A DNA stretch of 64,000 nt from GCA-2861595 sp035526335 (GCA_035526335.1 DATLCN010000014.1:7711-71710), one strand, 5' to 3'; shown: positions 23,899 through 32,907, counted from the stretch's first letter. The notes: a model not told the origin generated them from the sequence alone. Program-made: numbers and translations.

Positions 23899-26800
23899 GC
23901 CGGCCACCGGCGCCGCCGGGCCCCGAGGATGGTCCTGGCCACCACGAACCACAACGCCATCCCGATCAGGGTCGAGAGGTGACGCACGAGAGGTGTGCGG
24001 TATCGGAGGGAGGCCTTGCCGGCGGCCGGCGAGCTGAACCCGTTGGCCCACCCGAAGGCCTTGCTCCGCGAGGCCTCTTGGCCCGCGACCCGCAGGTGCC
24101 AGTTCGAGCTCGACGCCTCCGACAGGAGGACGCGGTCGCCCTCGGCCAGACGGCCGGAGAAGCGGGTGGCGGAATTGCGCTCGGGCAGCACCGGCGCGGC
24201 CCGGGCGAGGTCGACTTCACGGAGGCTGGTCGCGCCCAGGCCCTCACTGGCCTCGGCACCCACCGCATCGAGGACGGCTCGCGCGGGAGCCCATGCCGCA
24301 TTCTCGTAGACCAGCAGTGACCTGTCGCCGTCGATCCGCTTCAGGTCCACCTGAGCCTCGAGCGCCAGCCGCAGGTCGGGCGGGGGCAGGAGAGCCGGTG
24401 CGTCCTCGGGTGTGGGTGCCGCCCGCAGAGGCACCACCAGGTAGCGGATGGCCGTCGGAGCCAAAAGATGGCCGAGGCTGGTGGTGCCGCTCCGCCGGGC
24501 CAGGCCCACGGCATCCTCCACCAGCTCGGCGGCGCCGGGCGAGCCTCCAGGCCACAAAAGCGTGGCATCGGGAGTCCCGTTCCTGGAGGTTGCGTAGCCG
24601 ACTCCCTCGGACATCCGCCACGAGCCCAGCGGCAGGGCCTGCGGGTCGCCCATCCAGAGCACCCGGAAGTCGCCCTTGTCCCGCTGCTCGGGCATCCACG
24701 AAAGGAGCCCGGCGAAGTCGGCGCCGGGCGCGTTCCAACGGCCGCCCACGGCAGCCAGGGCGACGGGAACAGTGCCCACCAGCACGGCGACCAGGGCCGA
24801 GGTGGAGGCCAGGTGCCGCCAGCCGAAGCTGTAGTCGGGAAGGTCGATCTCGAAGGCGAGCATCCCGAGGGCGACCGATACCGCCATGGCCAGCGCCGCC
24901 GGGCCGAGGAGCACGTCCGGCGCCGGGAGGTCGAGTGGAAGCCAGCCGCGGCCCCCGGCCCAGGCGACCCCCCAGCAGACCAGCGCCACCGTCCACATCC
25001 GCGTGGCCCAAGCCAGCCGCCACCCTCGTCCGATGAGCAGGGGCAGTGCGGCGGCGACGAGGAAGGCCCAGCCGAGAGGGGCGGCGCCGATCGGACCGGT
25101 CTCGAAGCGCAGCAGGGCGCCCAACCCGGTGGCGTGGGCCGCCGGCCGGGCCACTCCCATGAACGAGGAGAGCCGGGTGTCCGGAAGGAAGAAGTCCACC
25201 GACCACGGGAACAGCAGGACCGCGGTTACCAGTACGGAGCCCAATGCGGCCAGGAGGGCACGCGCCGCCTTGCCCGCGTCGCCGGCCAGCAGTGATCCGA
25301 GCAGCAGGGCGAACGCCATGACCACGAAGGTGACGAGGGCGGCAGGCACGAAGGCGGCGACGACGGAGAGGATCACCCCGAGGGGCAGGAGGTGGTGGCG
25401 GGCCCACTGGCCGTCGAGGCGCTCGCCCGCCACATGTGGAGCGGCCATCCTCGGCATCGGGGTCCGGCGGTCGCCAGCCTCGCGCGGCTGGCTGCGCCGG
25501 TCCGCACCGGCTCGGGCATCGACATCGGCCACCGGTTCGATGGTCGTGACCCGCATCAGGCGGGCCATCAGCCAGGGGGTGACGGCGTAGACGAGGAGGG
25601 CTCCCCAGCGGCCCCGGGCGATGGCGTTGTAGGGCAGTGGCACCGCGACGTACACGAGGAGAGCGGCGACCCGGGCCCGGCGGGAGCCGAAGGGTGTCAT
25701 CACCCGCATCGCACCGACGGCGCCGACCGGCAGGGCGCCCAGCACCAGGACGGTCTGGAGCAGACCCATGGCGCCGGCCATCAGCACCCCGCCGAACCCG
25801 AGGAGGCCCAGAGCCAGGGGCGCCGGCGCGTCCGACCCGACACCGGTCTGGCGCCAGCCGCTCAGGAAGGAGCGAAGGAACGAGAAGGCCCCCCTTGGGA
25901 ACGGAGCGAACTCGTTGACGGCCGGCATCCCGCCGGTGATCAGGTGGCGACTGCCCACGACCAGCACGAGCACGATGGCGGTGCCCACCACCAGCAGAAG
26001 GCGGCTGCGACCGGTGGGGTCCGGGCGCATCACGAGCTGGGTGCGGGCCAGCACGCCACGGGTCCGGCGGACCCGCTCGCTGGCCAGCTGGCCCCGGATG
26101 AATCCGCTGAACCTGGCGCTGCCACGGGCCTGCAGCCGGCGCACCTCGCGGTCGCCCATGCCGCGGTAGGCATGGACGGCACGGCGGGCCTCCCGGAGTT
26201 CGCCGTAGCGCTTGATGTTCCAGGTCCAGGCGCCGGCGGTGTCGCTGGCCGTGCGTGTGTGGCCGCTCAGGAGGCCGAAGACCACCTCCACCACGGCCAG
26301 CACCATCACCTGGGGCAGCACGCGGACCAGGTGCCAGGGCCCGTAGCCCTTGAGGACGGCCCGCAGGCGGTGGCGGAGCTGGTACGGGCGCACCTGCCGG
26401 CGGAGGGCGGCGAGGTTGGCCGGGGGCGGCCCTCCTCCCGGAGCCCGCCTGCCGCTGGACATGGCCTCGAGGTGGCGCACCCGCGCCGCCGGAGCGACTA
26501 TCACCCTTGCTCCGGCCACCTGTGCGCGCCACGAAAAATCGAGATCCTCGCCGAACAGGAACATCTCGTGGTCGAAGCCGCCCAGGCTGCGGAACAGGTC
26601 GGCCCGGATCAGAGTGCAGCCACCGGGGGCGACGAACACGTCACGAACGCCGTCGTGCTGCTCCTGGTCGAGCTCCCCGCGGTCGACCAGCTGCGCCGGC
26701 GCGCCGCTCTTGTCGGCGCCCATCCCCACCTGCAGGAGACGCGACGGGTCCTTCCAGTCGACCAGCTTGGGCGCCACCACCGCGGCGTTGGAGCGAAAGG

Positions 26801-27131
26801 CCTCCTCCACCAGGAGGCGCACGGCGTCGGGCTCGGGAGCCACGTCGTCGTGGCAGAACAGCAGATGACAAGAGCCCTCTACGGCCTCCAGGGCGACGTT
26901 CGCGGCCGCCGCGTATCCCGGGTTGGTGGGCAGTCGCCTCACATAGGCCCCGGGAAGCACCTCGGCCACCCGAGGCGTCGGATCCTCGGCGCTGGCCGCG
27001 TCGACGACCAAAACCGAGAGGTTCGGATAATCCTGGTCAGCCAGGGCCTTCAGGGCCTCCTCCAGCCATGGTCCCGGGTCGCAGGTCACCATCACGGCCA
27101 CCACCGGAGGGGCCTGTTGGGCAGAATCCAT
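23895..27131 (-). CDS. Giant GT2 glycosyltransferase with membrane-spanning C-terminal half
   Basis: A roughly 1078-residue fusion. The N-terminal GT-A domain (about 1-270) contains VAVMVTCDPGPW, the metal site in LLFCHDDVAPEP, and a late FLFGEDLDFSWRAQVAGA, typical of rhamnosyl/galactofuranosyl-type GT2 enzymes. The rest has about a dozen helices in two blocks (for example LLLVVGTAIVLVLVVGSRHL) and a C-terminal outer domain ending in a last helix. Such fusions may couple sugar transfer to membrane handling of a lipid-linked glycan. The start is ATG 27131; an in-frame GTG at 27167 is the alternative. It is head of a unit with DUF5719 and the thioredoxin-like gene, and is divergent from a 49-residue protein gene. 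Confidence 0.88.
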   Translation of the reverse strand: MDSAQQAPPVVAVMVTCDPGPWLEEALKALADQDYPNLSVLVVDAASAEDPTPRVAEVLPGAYVRRLPTNPGYAAAANVALEAVEGSCHLLFCHDDVAPEPDAVRLLVEEAFRSNAAVVAPKLVDWKDPSRLLQVGMGADKSGAPAQLVDRGELDQEQHDGVRDVFVAPGGCTLIRADLFRSLGGFDHEMFLFGEDLDFSWRAQVAGARVIVAPAARVRHLEAMSSGRRAPGGGPPPANLAALRRQVRPYQLRHRLRAVLKGYGPWHLVRVLPQVMVLAVVEVVFGLLSGHTRTASDTAGAWTWNIKRYGELREARRAVHAYRGMGDREVRRLQARGSARFSGFIRGQLASERVRRTRGVLARTQLVMRPDPTGRSRLLLVVGTAIVLVLVVGSRHLITGGMPAVNEFAPFPRGAFSFLRSFLSGWRQTGVGSDAPAPLALGLLGFGGVLMAGAMGLLQTVLVLGALPVGAVGAMRVMTPFGSRRARVAALLVYVAVPLPYNAIARGRWGALLVYAVTPWLMARLMRVTTIEPVADVDARAGADRRSQPREAGDRRTPMPRMAAPHVAGERLDGQWARHHLLPLGVILSVVAAFVPAALVTFVVMAFALLLGSLLAGDAGKAARALLAALGSVLVTAVLLFPWSVDFFLPDTRLSSFMGVARPAAHATGLGALLRFETGPIGAAPLGWAFLVAAALPLLIGRGWRLAWATRMWTVALVCWGVAWAGGRGWLPLDLPAPDVLLGPAALAMAVSVALGMLAFEIDLPDYSFGWRHLASTSALVAVLVGTVPVALAAVGGRWNAPGADFAGLLSWMPEQRDKGDFRVLWMGDPQALPLGSWRMSEGVGYATSRNGTPDATLLWPGGSPGAAELVEDAVGLARRSGTTSLGHLLAPTAIRYLVVPLRAAPTPEDAPALLPPPDLRLALEAQVDLKRIDGDRSLLVYENAAWAPARAVLDAVGAEASEGLGATSLREVDLARAAPVLPERNSATRFSGRLAEGDRVLLSEASSSNWHLRVAGQEASRSKAFGWANGFSSPAAGKASLRYRTPLVRHLSTLIGMALWFVVARTILGARRRRWPA

Positions 27132-27170
27132 CAGAGATGCGAGGCTAGTTGGAGGAGGTTGAGCCACCCC

Positions 27171-27320
27171 ATGGCAGATCTGGTCAGCAACGTGAAAGAT
27201 GCGGGCTACGTGGCCCTCGGTTTCGCCCTACTGGGGATCCAGCGGGCCCAGGTGCGCCGCCGGGAGATGGAGAAGGAGCTGCGCCGGCTGATGGCCGAGC
27301 GGTGCGGCGAGAACCGCTAA
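27171..27320 (+). CDS. 49-residue amphipathic protein, conserved in appearance
   Basis: A tiny protein of 49 residues. It has a hydrophobic stretch (AGYVALGFALLGIQRAQVRR) followed by a highly charged helix (REMEKELRRLMAERCGENR). GGAGGAGG lies about 12 bases upstream of the ATG. Similar short proteins with a 'KDAAYVAVGLGVL...QRAQVRR' core occur, as I recall, in Acidimicrobiia; none is characterised. The helix pattern could bind the membrane surface or a polymer granule. It is divergent from the giant GT2 gene with overlapping upstream regions. Confidence 0.7.
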   Translation: MADLVSNVKDAGYVALGFALLGIQRAQVRRREMEKELRRLMAERCGENR

Positions 27321-27419
27321 CCTCGATCCTCGGCCCCTTGTCCATGGCAGCTTCGCCCCGCCCCGCCTGAGGAAGCCTGTTATTGAGTTGCAGTCTTTCA
27401 GGCCACGCTCAGCCTCATC

Positions 27420-27645
27420 ATCCCAGAACTCTTGGTGAGAGCGGATGTCCCGGGCCGAGGCCCTCGCCGCGTTGATCGCAGCCATCGCGGTAACGTCGAT
27501 TGAATCGAGAACCCGCCACGCCGTTGGGTCCGAAGCCACCGCTCCGAACAGATCCGGCTGATCACGCAGCACCTTGAGATCCGACAGGCTCGTGCTCCGT
27601 CGGCCACCATCACCGCCAGATCGACCAACACCCGTCCCGGGTCAT
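27420..27645 (-). mobile_element. IS1380-family transposase fragment, frameshifted
   Basis: On the minus strand the text HDPGRVLVDLAVMVADGA (from about 27643) continues, after a one-base frameshift near 27590, as SDLKVLRDQPDLFGAVASDP and then TAWRVLDSIDVTAMAAINAA. This is the N-terminal region of IS1380-type transposases as I recall them. The catalytic DDE part is absent and the reading stops making sense by about 27430. Terminal inverted repeats were not recognised. It directly abuts a broken RHS gene, so insertion and decay may be linked. Confidence 0.65.
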
Positions 27646-27696
27646 GGGCCGAGCGGCGCTGGCGGGTGGGGGCCATGGCAGCTGAAAGCCCCGTGG

Positions 27697-28409
27697 TCAG
27701 GTGATGTTGGGGGTCACGGCATCGGAGTAGGCGATGGACTTGACCTGGTCGGCGACGTCGTAGCCGTAGGTGGTGCAGCCCGACCTGGGCAGGTTGACAC
27801 AGTCGCCACCATGATCCTGCTTGGAGACCACGTTGCCAGCAGGGTCGTGGCGGTAGGTGGTGACCCGCGCCTTGGGGTCGGTGAAGGTGCTGAGGCGGGC
27901 CTTGGTGGTCATAGGCGTAGGAGGTCGGCTTTCCGGCGCCGTCGTTTTGGGCTTTGAGGGTCCCGTCGGGCCAGTACTCGTTGGCCAAGGTGGTGTTGTC
28001 GGTCCGGTGGGTCACCTTCAGCTGGTTGGCCGGGTCGTACTCGTTTCTGGTCTGGTGGCCCTCAGCGTCCAGGGATTACTCAAGGTTGCGGTTGGCGTCG
28101 TAGGAAACCTCGCTCTGGTTGCCCTTGGGTCGACGATGCGCGTCGAGCCCGCGCTCGGTGAGTTGTAGAAGAACCGGGTCTTGCGCCCGAGCTGGTCGGT
28201 CTGCCAGTCGACCTTGCCGGTGGTGGGGCTGTAGCTGTTGGTCACCACCTGGGACTGGTTGGTCGCCGTGGCCGGGTACTGGTTGGGCGACCGCATGGTG
28301 AGCAGGCGTGGCCGGCGTCGTAGCTGAACTGGGTGGTGCCGCCGTTGACGTCGACCATGGCCGCCGTCACCGCCCTGGCCGCCTCCCCCGACGGGTTCAC
28401 CGTCCGCAT
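27697..28409 (-). pseudogene. Decayed RHS/YD-repeat protein gene
   Basis: Four successive reading-frame segments on the minus strand spell YD-repeat text: DVNGGTTQFSYDAG (to ~28308), SYSPTTGKVDWQTDQLGRK with FFYNSPSAGSTRIVDP (~28305-28127), NQSEVSYDANRNL and LANEYWPDGTLKAQNDG (~28126-27908), then DPKARVTTYRHDPAGNVVSK (to 27697). Joining them needs three frameshifts (near 28306, 28127 and 27909), and there is an in-frame TAA at 28076-28078. RHS proteins carry polymorphic toxins or act as adhesins, but neither the N-terminal secretion part nor a toxin tip remains. This stretch has no intact gene. Confidence 0.8.
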
Positions 28410-28491
28410 CGACATGCAAAACCTCTTCCTGGCCTCGCCCTCACCACCACGGCGGCACAGACAACGCTTTGTGATCCGGAGCGGCAAGCGC

Positions 28492-29382
28492 CTAGCCCCT
28501 CCTCAGCGAATCGAGCACCGCCCGGAGGGTGTCGTCGAGAGGGATCCGGGGCTCCCAGGCTGTCGCCGCCCGCAGCCGACCCGGATCACCCCGCAGCACC
28601 GGGACGTCGGCCGGCCGCAGCAGGTCGGGGTCCGGTTCCAGCTTCAGATCGGCGCCGGCCAGGTCCAGCATGCGCCGTACGAGCTGCTCGATGGCGACGT
28701 CACTGCCGGAGCAGACGTTGTAGACCTCACCCGGCTCGCCGCGCTCGATCAGGAGCCGGTAGGCGCGAACCACGTCCCGCACGTCGGTTATGTCCCGCCG
28801 GGGCGAGACGTTCCCGACTGTGAGCACGCCGGCCCCACTGGCCTGGGCCGCCACGATGCGCTCCGCCAGCGCCGTCACCACGAAGGTCCCGTGCTGACCG
28901 GGGCCGGCGTGGTTGAACGGACGGACCCGGATGACCGGCACACCGTGACCGAGGTGGGCCTGCAGGCCCACCAGCTCGGCCGCGGCCTTGCTCGCGGCGT
29001 AGGGCGACACCGGCCGGAAAGGGCTGTCCTCGCGGAGCGGCAGCTGCGCCGGCGTCACGTTGCCGTAGACCTCGGCCGAGCTGATCAACAGCACCCTGGG
29101 CACCGGCTCGCACCGGCGGGCAGCCTCGAGAACCTGCAGGGTCCCCCCCGCGTTCACCCGGAAGAACTCCTCCGGCTGCTGCCACGACAGCCCGACGTGG
29201 GCCAGGCCGGCGACGTGGTAGACGGCGTCGGGAAGGGCGCCGCTCATCGCCTCCCGCGTCATCGCCGGGTCGGTGACGTCGAAGCCGGCCTCCGGGGCCA
29301 CGACGTCGTCGCCGCACTCCTCCAGGTGGGCACGCAGCCACGTGCCGACGAAGCCGCTCCCGCCGGTGACGAAGGCCCGCAC
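28492..29382 (-). CDS. GDP-4-dehydro-6-deoxymannose reductase-like SDR
   Basis: A 296-residue extended short-chain dehydrogenase. The nucleotide loop is GGSGFVGTWL, the catalytic Ser region is LLISSAEVYG, and YAASK supplies Tyr and Lys. The substrate-side motif RPFNHAGPGQ is typical of GDP-4-keto-6-deoxy-mannose reductases (Rmd), which make GDP-D-rhamnose, rather than of UDP-sugar epimerases. A partner GDP-mannose 4,6-dehydratase is not in the window, so the donor is inferred. GTG start; it is the last gene of a leftward set after two glycosyltransferases and before the RHS relic. Confidence 0.82.
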   Translation of the reverse strand: MRAFVTGGSGFVGTWLRAHLEECGDDVVAPEAGFDVTDPAMTREAMSGALPDAVYHVAGLAHVGLSWQQPEEFFRVNAGGTLQVLEAARRCEPVPRVLLISSAEVYGNVTPAQLPLREDSPFRPVSPYAASKAAAELVGLQAHLGHGVPVIRVRPFNHAGPGQHGTFVVTALAERIVAAQASGAGVLTVGNVSPRRDITDVRDVVRAYRLLIERGEPGEVYNVCSGSDVAIEQLVRRMLDLAGADLKLEPDPDLLRPADVPVLRGDPGRLRAATAWEPRIPLDDTLRAVLDSLRRG

Positions 29383-29418
29383 CCCTAATGCCCCGACCGG
29401 CAGCGTCGGGGGCCGGCC

Positions 29419-30528
29419 TCAGCGGCCACGATCACCGAGGCCCGCTACGGAGCGATAGACGGCCACGTGGGCCGCGGCGCTGGCCGCCCAGGTGTGGCGG
29501 GCGGCCACGGCCAGCCCCCGCTGGCGCCGTGACTCGAGGCCGGCGTCCCCCCGGACGAGCATGTCGAGCACGCCGGCGAGGGCATCGGCATCCCCGGGTT
29601 GCACCAGCAGGGCGGCGCCGGCCACGATCTCCTCCATCACCGAGCCGGCCGTGGTCACCAATGGTGACCCGCAGGCCAGCGCCTCCAGCGCGGGCAGGCC
29701 GAAGCCCTCCTCGAGGGACGGGTAGGCGACGGCGGCAGCCTGGCGGAGCAGAGCGGGCACCACGGCATCGGGGAGATACCCGGTGCGCACGATCCGGTCG
29801 CCGAAGCTGGCTTCCTCGATGGCCCGACCGAGGCTCCTGGTCCCCCAGCCGTCGTAGCCGGCCAGGACCAGGGAGAGGTCGGGGTGGGCCTGGGCCACCC
29901 GGTCGAAGGCGCGGACGAGCGTGGGGAGATCCTTGCGGGGCTCCAGCGTGCCGACGAAGGCGACGTACGGCGGCCGCACGCCCAGGTGCCCCAGGACGAT
30001 GTCGTCGTCGGCGGGCACCGGTGAGAAGCGGTCGAGAGCCACCCCATGGGGAATCACGTGCACCTTGCCCTCCGGCGGGCAGAGTGCGCCGAGACGGTCG
30101 GCCGTCGCCTGGCTCACGCAGATGAGCGCAGCGGCGTGGCGCGCCGCCACCCTGGTCGCCCGCCGGAACAGGGGCGCCTTCGAGCGTTCGTGCCACTCCG
30201 GATGGTCGAAGAAGGTGAGGTCGTGGATGGTCACCACCGTCGGGAGGCGGGAGGACTCGGGCATCGTGTAGTGCGGCGAGTGGTGCACCTCCACCGGAAG
30301 CTTGCGCAGCAGGCGGGGTAGGCCGGCCTGCTCCCAGGCCAGCCGTGCCGGGCGGCTGCCGGGAGCGACCGAGTGGACTTCGCCCCGCGGTGCGAGTGCG
30401 AGCCAGCGGTCCCGGTCGCCCCTGCGGGCCACGAGGGTCACGTCGATGTCGTCCCGGCGGGCGAGGGCCGCCGCCAAGTCGATGGAGTAGCGGCCGGCGC
30501 CCGCCGGCGCCGGTGGCACAGCACTCAC
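29419..30528 (-). CDS. GT4-type glycosyltransferase
   Basis: A GT-B enzyme of at least 369 residues (GT1/GT4 superfamily). The donor-site half contains VAFVGTLEPRKDLPTLV and the EX7E-type motif in PSLEEGFGLPALEALACG. The acceptor half has PTVVTIHDLTFFDHPEW. The called GTG at 30528 cuts into the family's usual first strand: six codons upstream the frame reads L-R-V-S-L-D before VSAVPPAPAGAGRY, starting with a CTG at 30546. No ATG, GTG or TTG lies between there and the stop, so a CTG start is likely. It is 36 bases upstream of the reductase gene and belongs to the envelope glycan locus. Confidence 0.88.
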   Translation of the reverse strand: MSAVPPAPAGAGRYSIDLAAALARRDDIDVTLVARRGDRDRWLALAPRGEVHSVAPGSRPARLAWEQAGLPRLLRKLPVEVHHSPHYTMPESSRLPTVVTIHDLTFFDHPEWHERSKAPLFRRATRVAARHAAALICVSQATADRLGALCPPEGKVHVIPHGVALDRFSPVPADDDIVLGHLGVRPPYVAFVGTLEPRKDLPTLVRAFDRVAQAHPDLSLVLAGYDGWGTRSLGRAIEEASFGDRIVRTGYLPDAVVPALLRQAAAVAYPSLEEGFGLPALEALACGSPLVTTAGSVMEEIVAGAALLVQPGDADALAGVLDMLVRGDAGLESRRQRGLAVAARHTWAASAAAHVAVYRSVAGLGDRGR

Positions 30529-30597
30529 ATCGAGGGAAACCCGCAGCGGCTCAGGGATGGTCGGACGCTACCGATTGGCGGGGCGGTTCCTGTGTCT

Positions 30598-31839
30598 CTA
30601 CGCCAGGCGCCGCCAGACCTGCACATGGGCGGCGGCGGCGGCGGACCAGGTGAGCGCTGCGGCGCGGGCGTGACCGGCGGTCACCAGCTCGAGGCGGCGA
30701 CCCTCGTCGGTGGCCGCCTCCAGCAGCGCGGCTGCGATGCCGGCGACGTCGAACGCGTCCACCTCCAGCGCCGCCCCTCCCGTGCTGGGCATCGCCGTGG
30801 CGACCACGGGAGTACCGGCGGCCATGGCCTCCACCGCGGGGAGGCCGAACCCTTCGTGGAGCGGGACGTAGGCCATGGCCCGGGCGCCGGCATACAGCGC
30901 GGCGAGCACGGGTGCGGCCACCGCACCGGCCATGACCACGCCGGGCGCCGGAGCCGGTCCGACGGTTTCGCCCCACCCGCGGGGCCCCACGACGACGAGG
31001 GGCCAGGGCGAGGGCAGAGACGACCGGATACGGCTGTAGGCCTCGATGAGGCGGGCCAGGTTCTTGCGGGGCTCGAGGGTGCCCACACACAGGACGTAGG
31101 GAGCGGAGACGCCGAGGCGGCCCAGCAGAGCCTCCGCCGCGGGGGCGTCGGCGGGCGGCAGGTGGTCGCAACCGTACATCGGATCCACCACCTCCACCCG
31201 GGCCGCATCGGCGCCCGCCCCGACGAGCTCGTCGGCCGCTGCCGGCGAGGGCACGAGCAGGCGGTCGGCGCGGCGGATGGCCCTGGCCAGCGCGGCGTCG
31301 TGCCAGCGCCTGCCGCGGCCGGGAAACGTCTCGGGAACCACCCTCCATGCCAGGTCGTGGACCGCAACGGTGAGAGGACAGCGTGCCCGGGGGGCGTGGA
31401 GGGAGGCTGCGTGCACGATCTCGAACCCGGCCGGCGCTCCCAGAACGCCCGCGTGCCAGGCACGGGTGAGGATGTGGGCCGGGAGCGGGGACGTCAGCGC
31501 CGGCGCTCCCAGCTCGGCCAGAGGATCGGATCCTGCCGGAGACCTGCTGGCCAGCAGCGAGATGTCGGGGCCGGTGGCGTCGGCGACGCCGGCCACTCCC
31601 GCCACCAGCCCTCGGATGTAGGTGCCGATGCCCCCCGGCGCGGAACGGCGCAGCTGCTGGGCGACGACGAGGACCCGCAGTTCCTCAGCCTTGCCGTGGG
31701 GCAGTCCCGAAACGCCCTGGAGTGAGAGAAGCTGGCTCAAATGGCTAACCCGTAGTCTTTCGATCAGCTCGTCATAGTCGACTTCCCTCCGACGGACGTC
31801 CGACCGACCCGACCGGCTACAGCGCCCGTAGGAGCTCAC
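30598..31839 (-). CDS. GT4-type glycosyltransferase
   Basis: A GT-B enzyme of up to 413 residues. The C-terminal half shows VLCVGTLEPRKNLARLIEAY and PLHEGFGLPAVEAMAAGTPV, and the N-terminal half shows LRVLVVAQQLRRSAPGGIGT, where a GGIGTY loop normally follows close to the start. The open frame begins at a GTG at 31839, two bases from the start of the divergent gene. About 53 residues precede the recognisable domain, and they may be untranslated leader, with a CTG before RVLVVAQQ as the true start. Paralogous to the neighbour at 29419 and to 32921. Donor and acceptor cannot be assigned. Confidence 0.87.
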   Translation of the reverse strand: MSSYGRCSRSGRSDVRRREVDYDELIERLRVSHLSQLLSLQGVSGLPHGKAEELRVLVVAQQLRRSAPGGIGTYIRGLVAGVAGVADATGPDISLLASRSPAGSDPLAELGAPALTSPLPAHILTRAWHAGVLGAPAGFEIVHAASLHAPRARCPLTVAVHDLAWRVVPETFPGRGRRWHDAALARAIRRADRLLVPSPAAADELVGAGADAARVEVVDPMYGCDHLPPADAPAAEALLGRLGVSAPYVLCVGTLEPRKNLARLIEAYSRIRSSLPSPWPLVVVGPRGWGETVGPAPAPGVVMAGAVAAPVLAALYAGARAMAYVPLHEGFGLPAVEAMAAGTPVVATAMPSTGGAALEVDAFDVAGIAAALLEAATDEGRRLELVTAGHARAAALTWSAAAAAHVQVWRRLA

Positions 31840-31840
31840 A

Positions 31841-32854
31841 ATGCAGGTCGTCTACATCACCAACCGTCCCGACGTGCTCGCAGAGACGCTGGGCCATGTG
31901 CAGCTCCACATGCCGTGGGTCGATTCTGCTCTCGTCGTGGCGCCGAGCCGGCACCTGAAGCGGAGCCCCGACATGGGACTACCGGTCACGTGGGCGAGCG
32001 ACGAGGACGTCGTCGGCTCCGAGCACGCGGAGCTGATTGGGCTCGACCACACCACCCGCAACATCAGGCTCCGCAAGGCCGTTCTCGCCACTGGCCTCCT
32101 CGACGATGTATTCCTCCTCTCGGACGACGACTACCGGCCCATCAAGCCGATCCCGCCGGAGTTCTACGTGGACGCCGAAGGACGCTTCCGCAGCTACTAC
32201 AGCTACGACCTGGCGGCGTGGCGATGGACCAACACATCCTTCGACCGAGGACAGCACCTCACCTACCTGGCGCTCACATATCTCGATTGCGGCCACCTCA
32301 GCTTCGCCGCCCACATGCCCCAGATCATGGACCGGGACATCAGCAGCAAGGCCTACGAATCCGTCTCGCGGCTCACCGGCTCCGACACCCTGTGCGAATG
32401 GAGCCTCTACTTCAACTACGGCCAGCGCTTCCACCCGGAACGGTTCCTCCCACCCCAGCCGTACTGCACCGTCGGCTGGCCCGACTTCGCGGGTTCGTGG
32501 CCCTTCTGGGTCCGACCGGGGCCCTTCGCGTTCGAGAACTTCTACGAGGAGCTGTACGAGCCAGGTCAGCTGTTCGAGGGCCTCCCCACCGCCGCCGATC
32601 CGGAATCGTGGGAACGGACCGGCTTCGAGAAGGTCCGGCGATGGTACGAGCTCGAGCTGGCGGCCACGAGGCTCGACTTCCGGGCGACGCCGTTCGAGCC
32701 GTGGACACGGCGGTCGCCGGCCCGGCGCGTCGTGTTCGCCGCCCTGCGACGCATGCGCTGGGCCATGGCCTACCTGACGCTCGAGGAACGGATCCGGCTC
32801 TCCGAGCTGGCCGGCGACGTCGACCGGATGCGCCGCGACCTGGCCCAGCGGTAG
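31841..32854 (+). CDS. DDD-motif protein of unknown function in the glycan locus (Stealth/glycosyltransferase-like)
   Basis: A 337-residue soluble protein starting QVVYITNRPDVLAETL. Its centre reads NIRLRKAVLATGLLDDVFLL and then SDDDYRPIKPIPPEFYVDAE, an acidic cluster at the end of a predicted strand. This recalls the metal site of GT-A enzymes and the CR2 block of Stealth phosphotransferases (hexose-1-phosphoryl transfer). The rest, including WSLYFNYGQRFHPERFLPPQ, matches nothing I can name, and the other Stealth blocks are not evident. The ATG has a good GGAG site. It is the only rightward gene in its part of the locus and may make a backbone or phosphodiester link. Function is inference only. 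Confidence 0.75.
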   Translation: MQVVYITNRPDVLAETLGHVQLHMPWVDSALVVAPSRHLKRSPDMGLPVTWASDEDVVGSEHAELIGLDHTTRNIRLRKAVLATGLLDDVFLLSDDDYRPIKPIPPEFYVDAEGRFRSYYSYDLAAWRWTNTSFDRGQHLTYLALTYLDCGHLSFAAHMPQIMDRDISSKAYESVSRLTGSDTLCEWSLYFNYGQRFHPERFLPPQPYCTVGWPDFAGSWPFWVRPGPFAFENFYEELYEPGQLFEGLPTAADPESWERTGFEKVRRWYELELAATRLDFRATPFEPWTRRSPARRVVFAALRRMRWAMAYLTLEERIRLSELAGDVDRMRRDLAQR

Positions 32855-32907
32855 GGCCTCGCACCCGTAGCGGACGCCGAGGTCCGAGCCGGCGTGCCGG
32901 AGCCGCG

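Noticed and set aside
25392..27320. A 642-codon plus-strand open frame ending with the small-protein gene
   Set aside because: Only the last 49 residues (from 27171) look like protein and have a ribosome-binding site. The rest is antisense to the giant GT2 gene.
27697..28409. An intact RHS toxin system
   Set aside because: Three frameshifts and a stop break the frame; neither toxin tip nor immunity gene is present.
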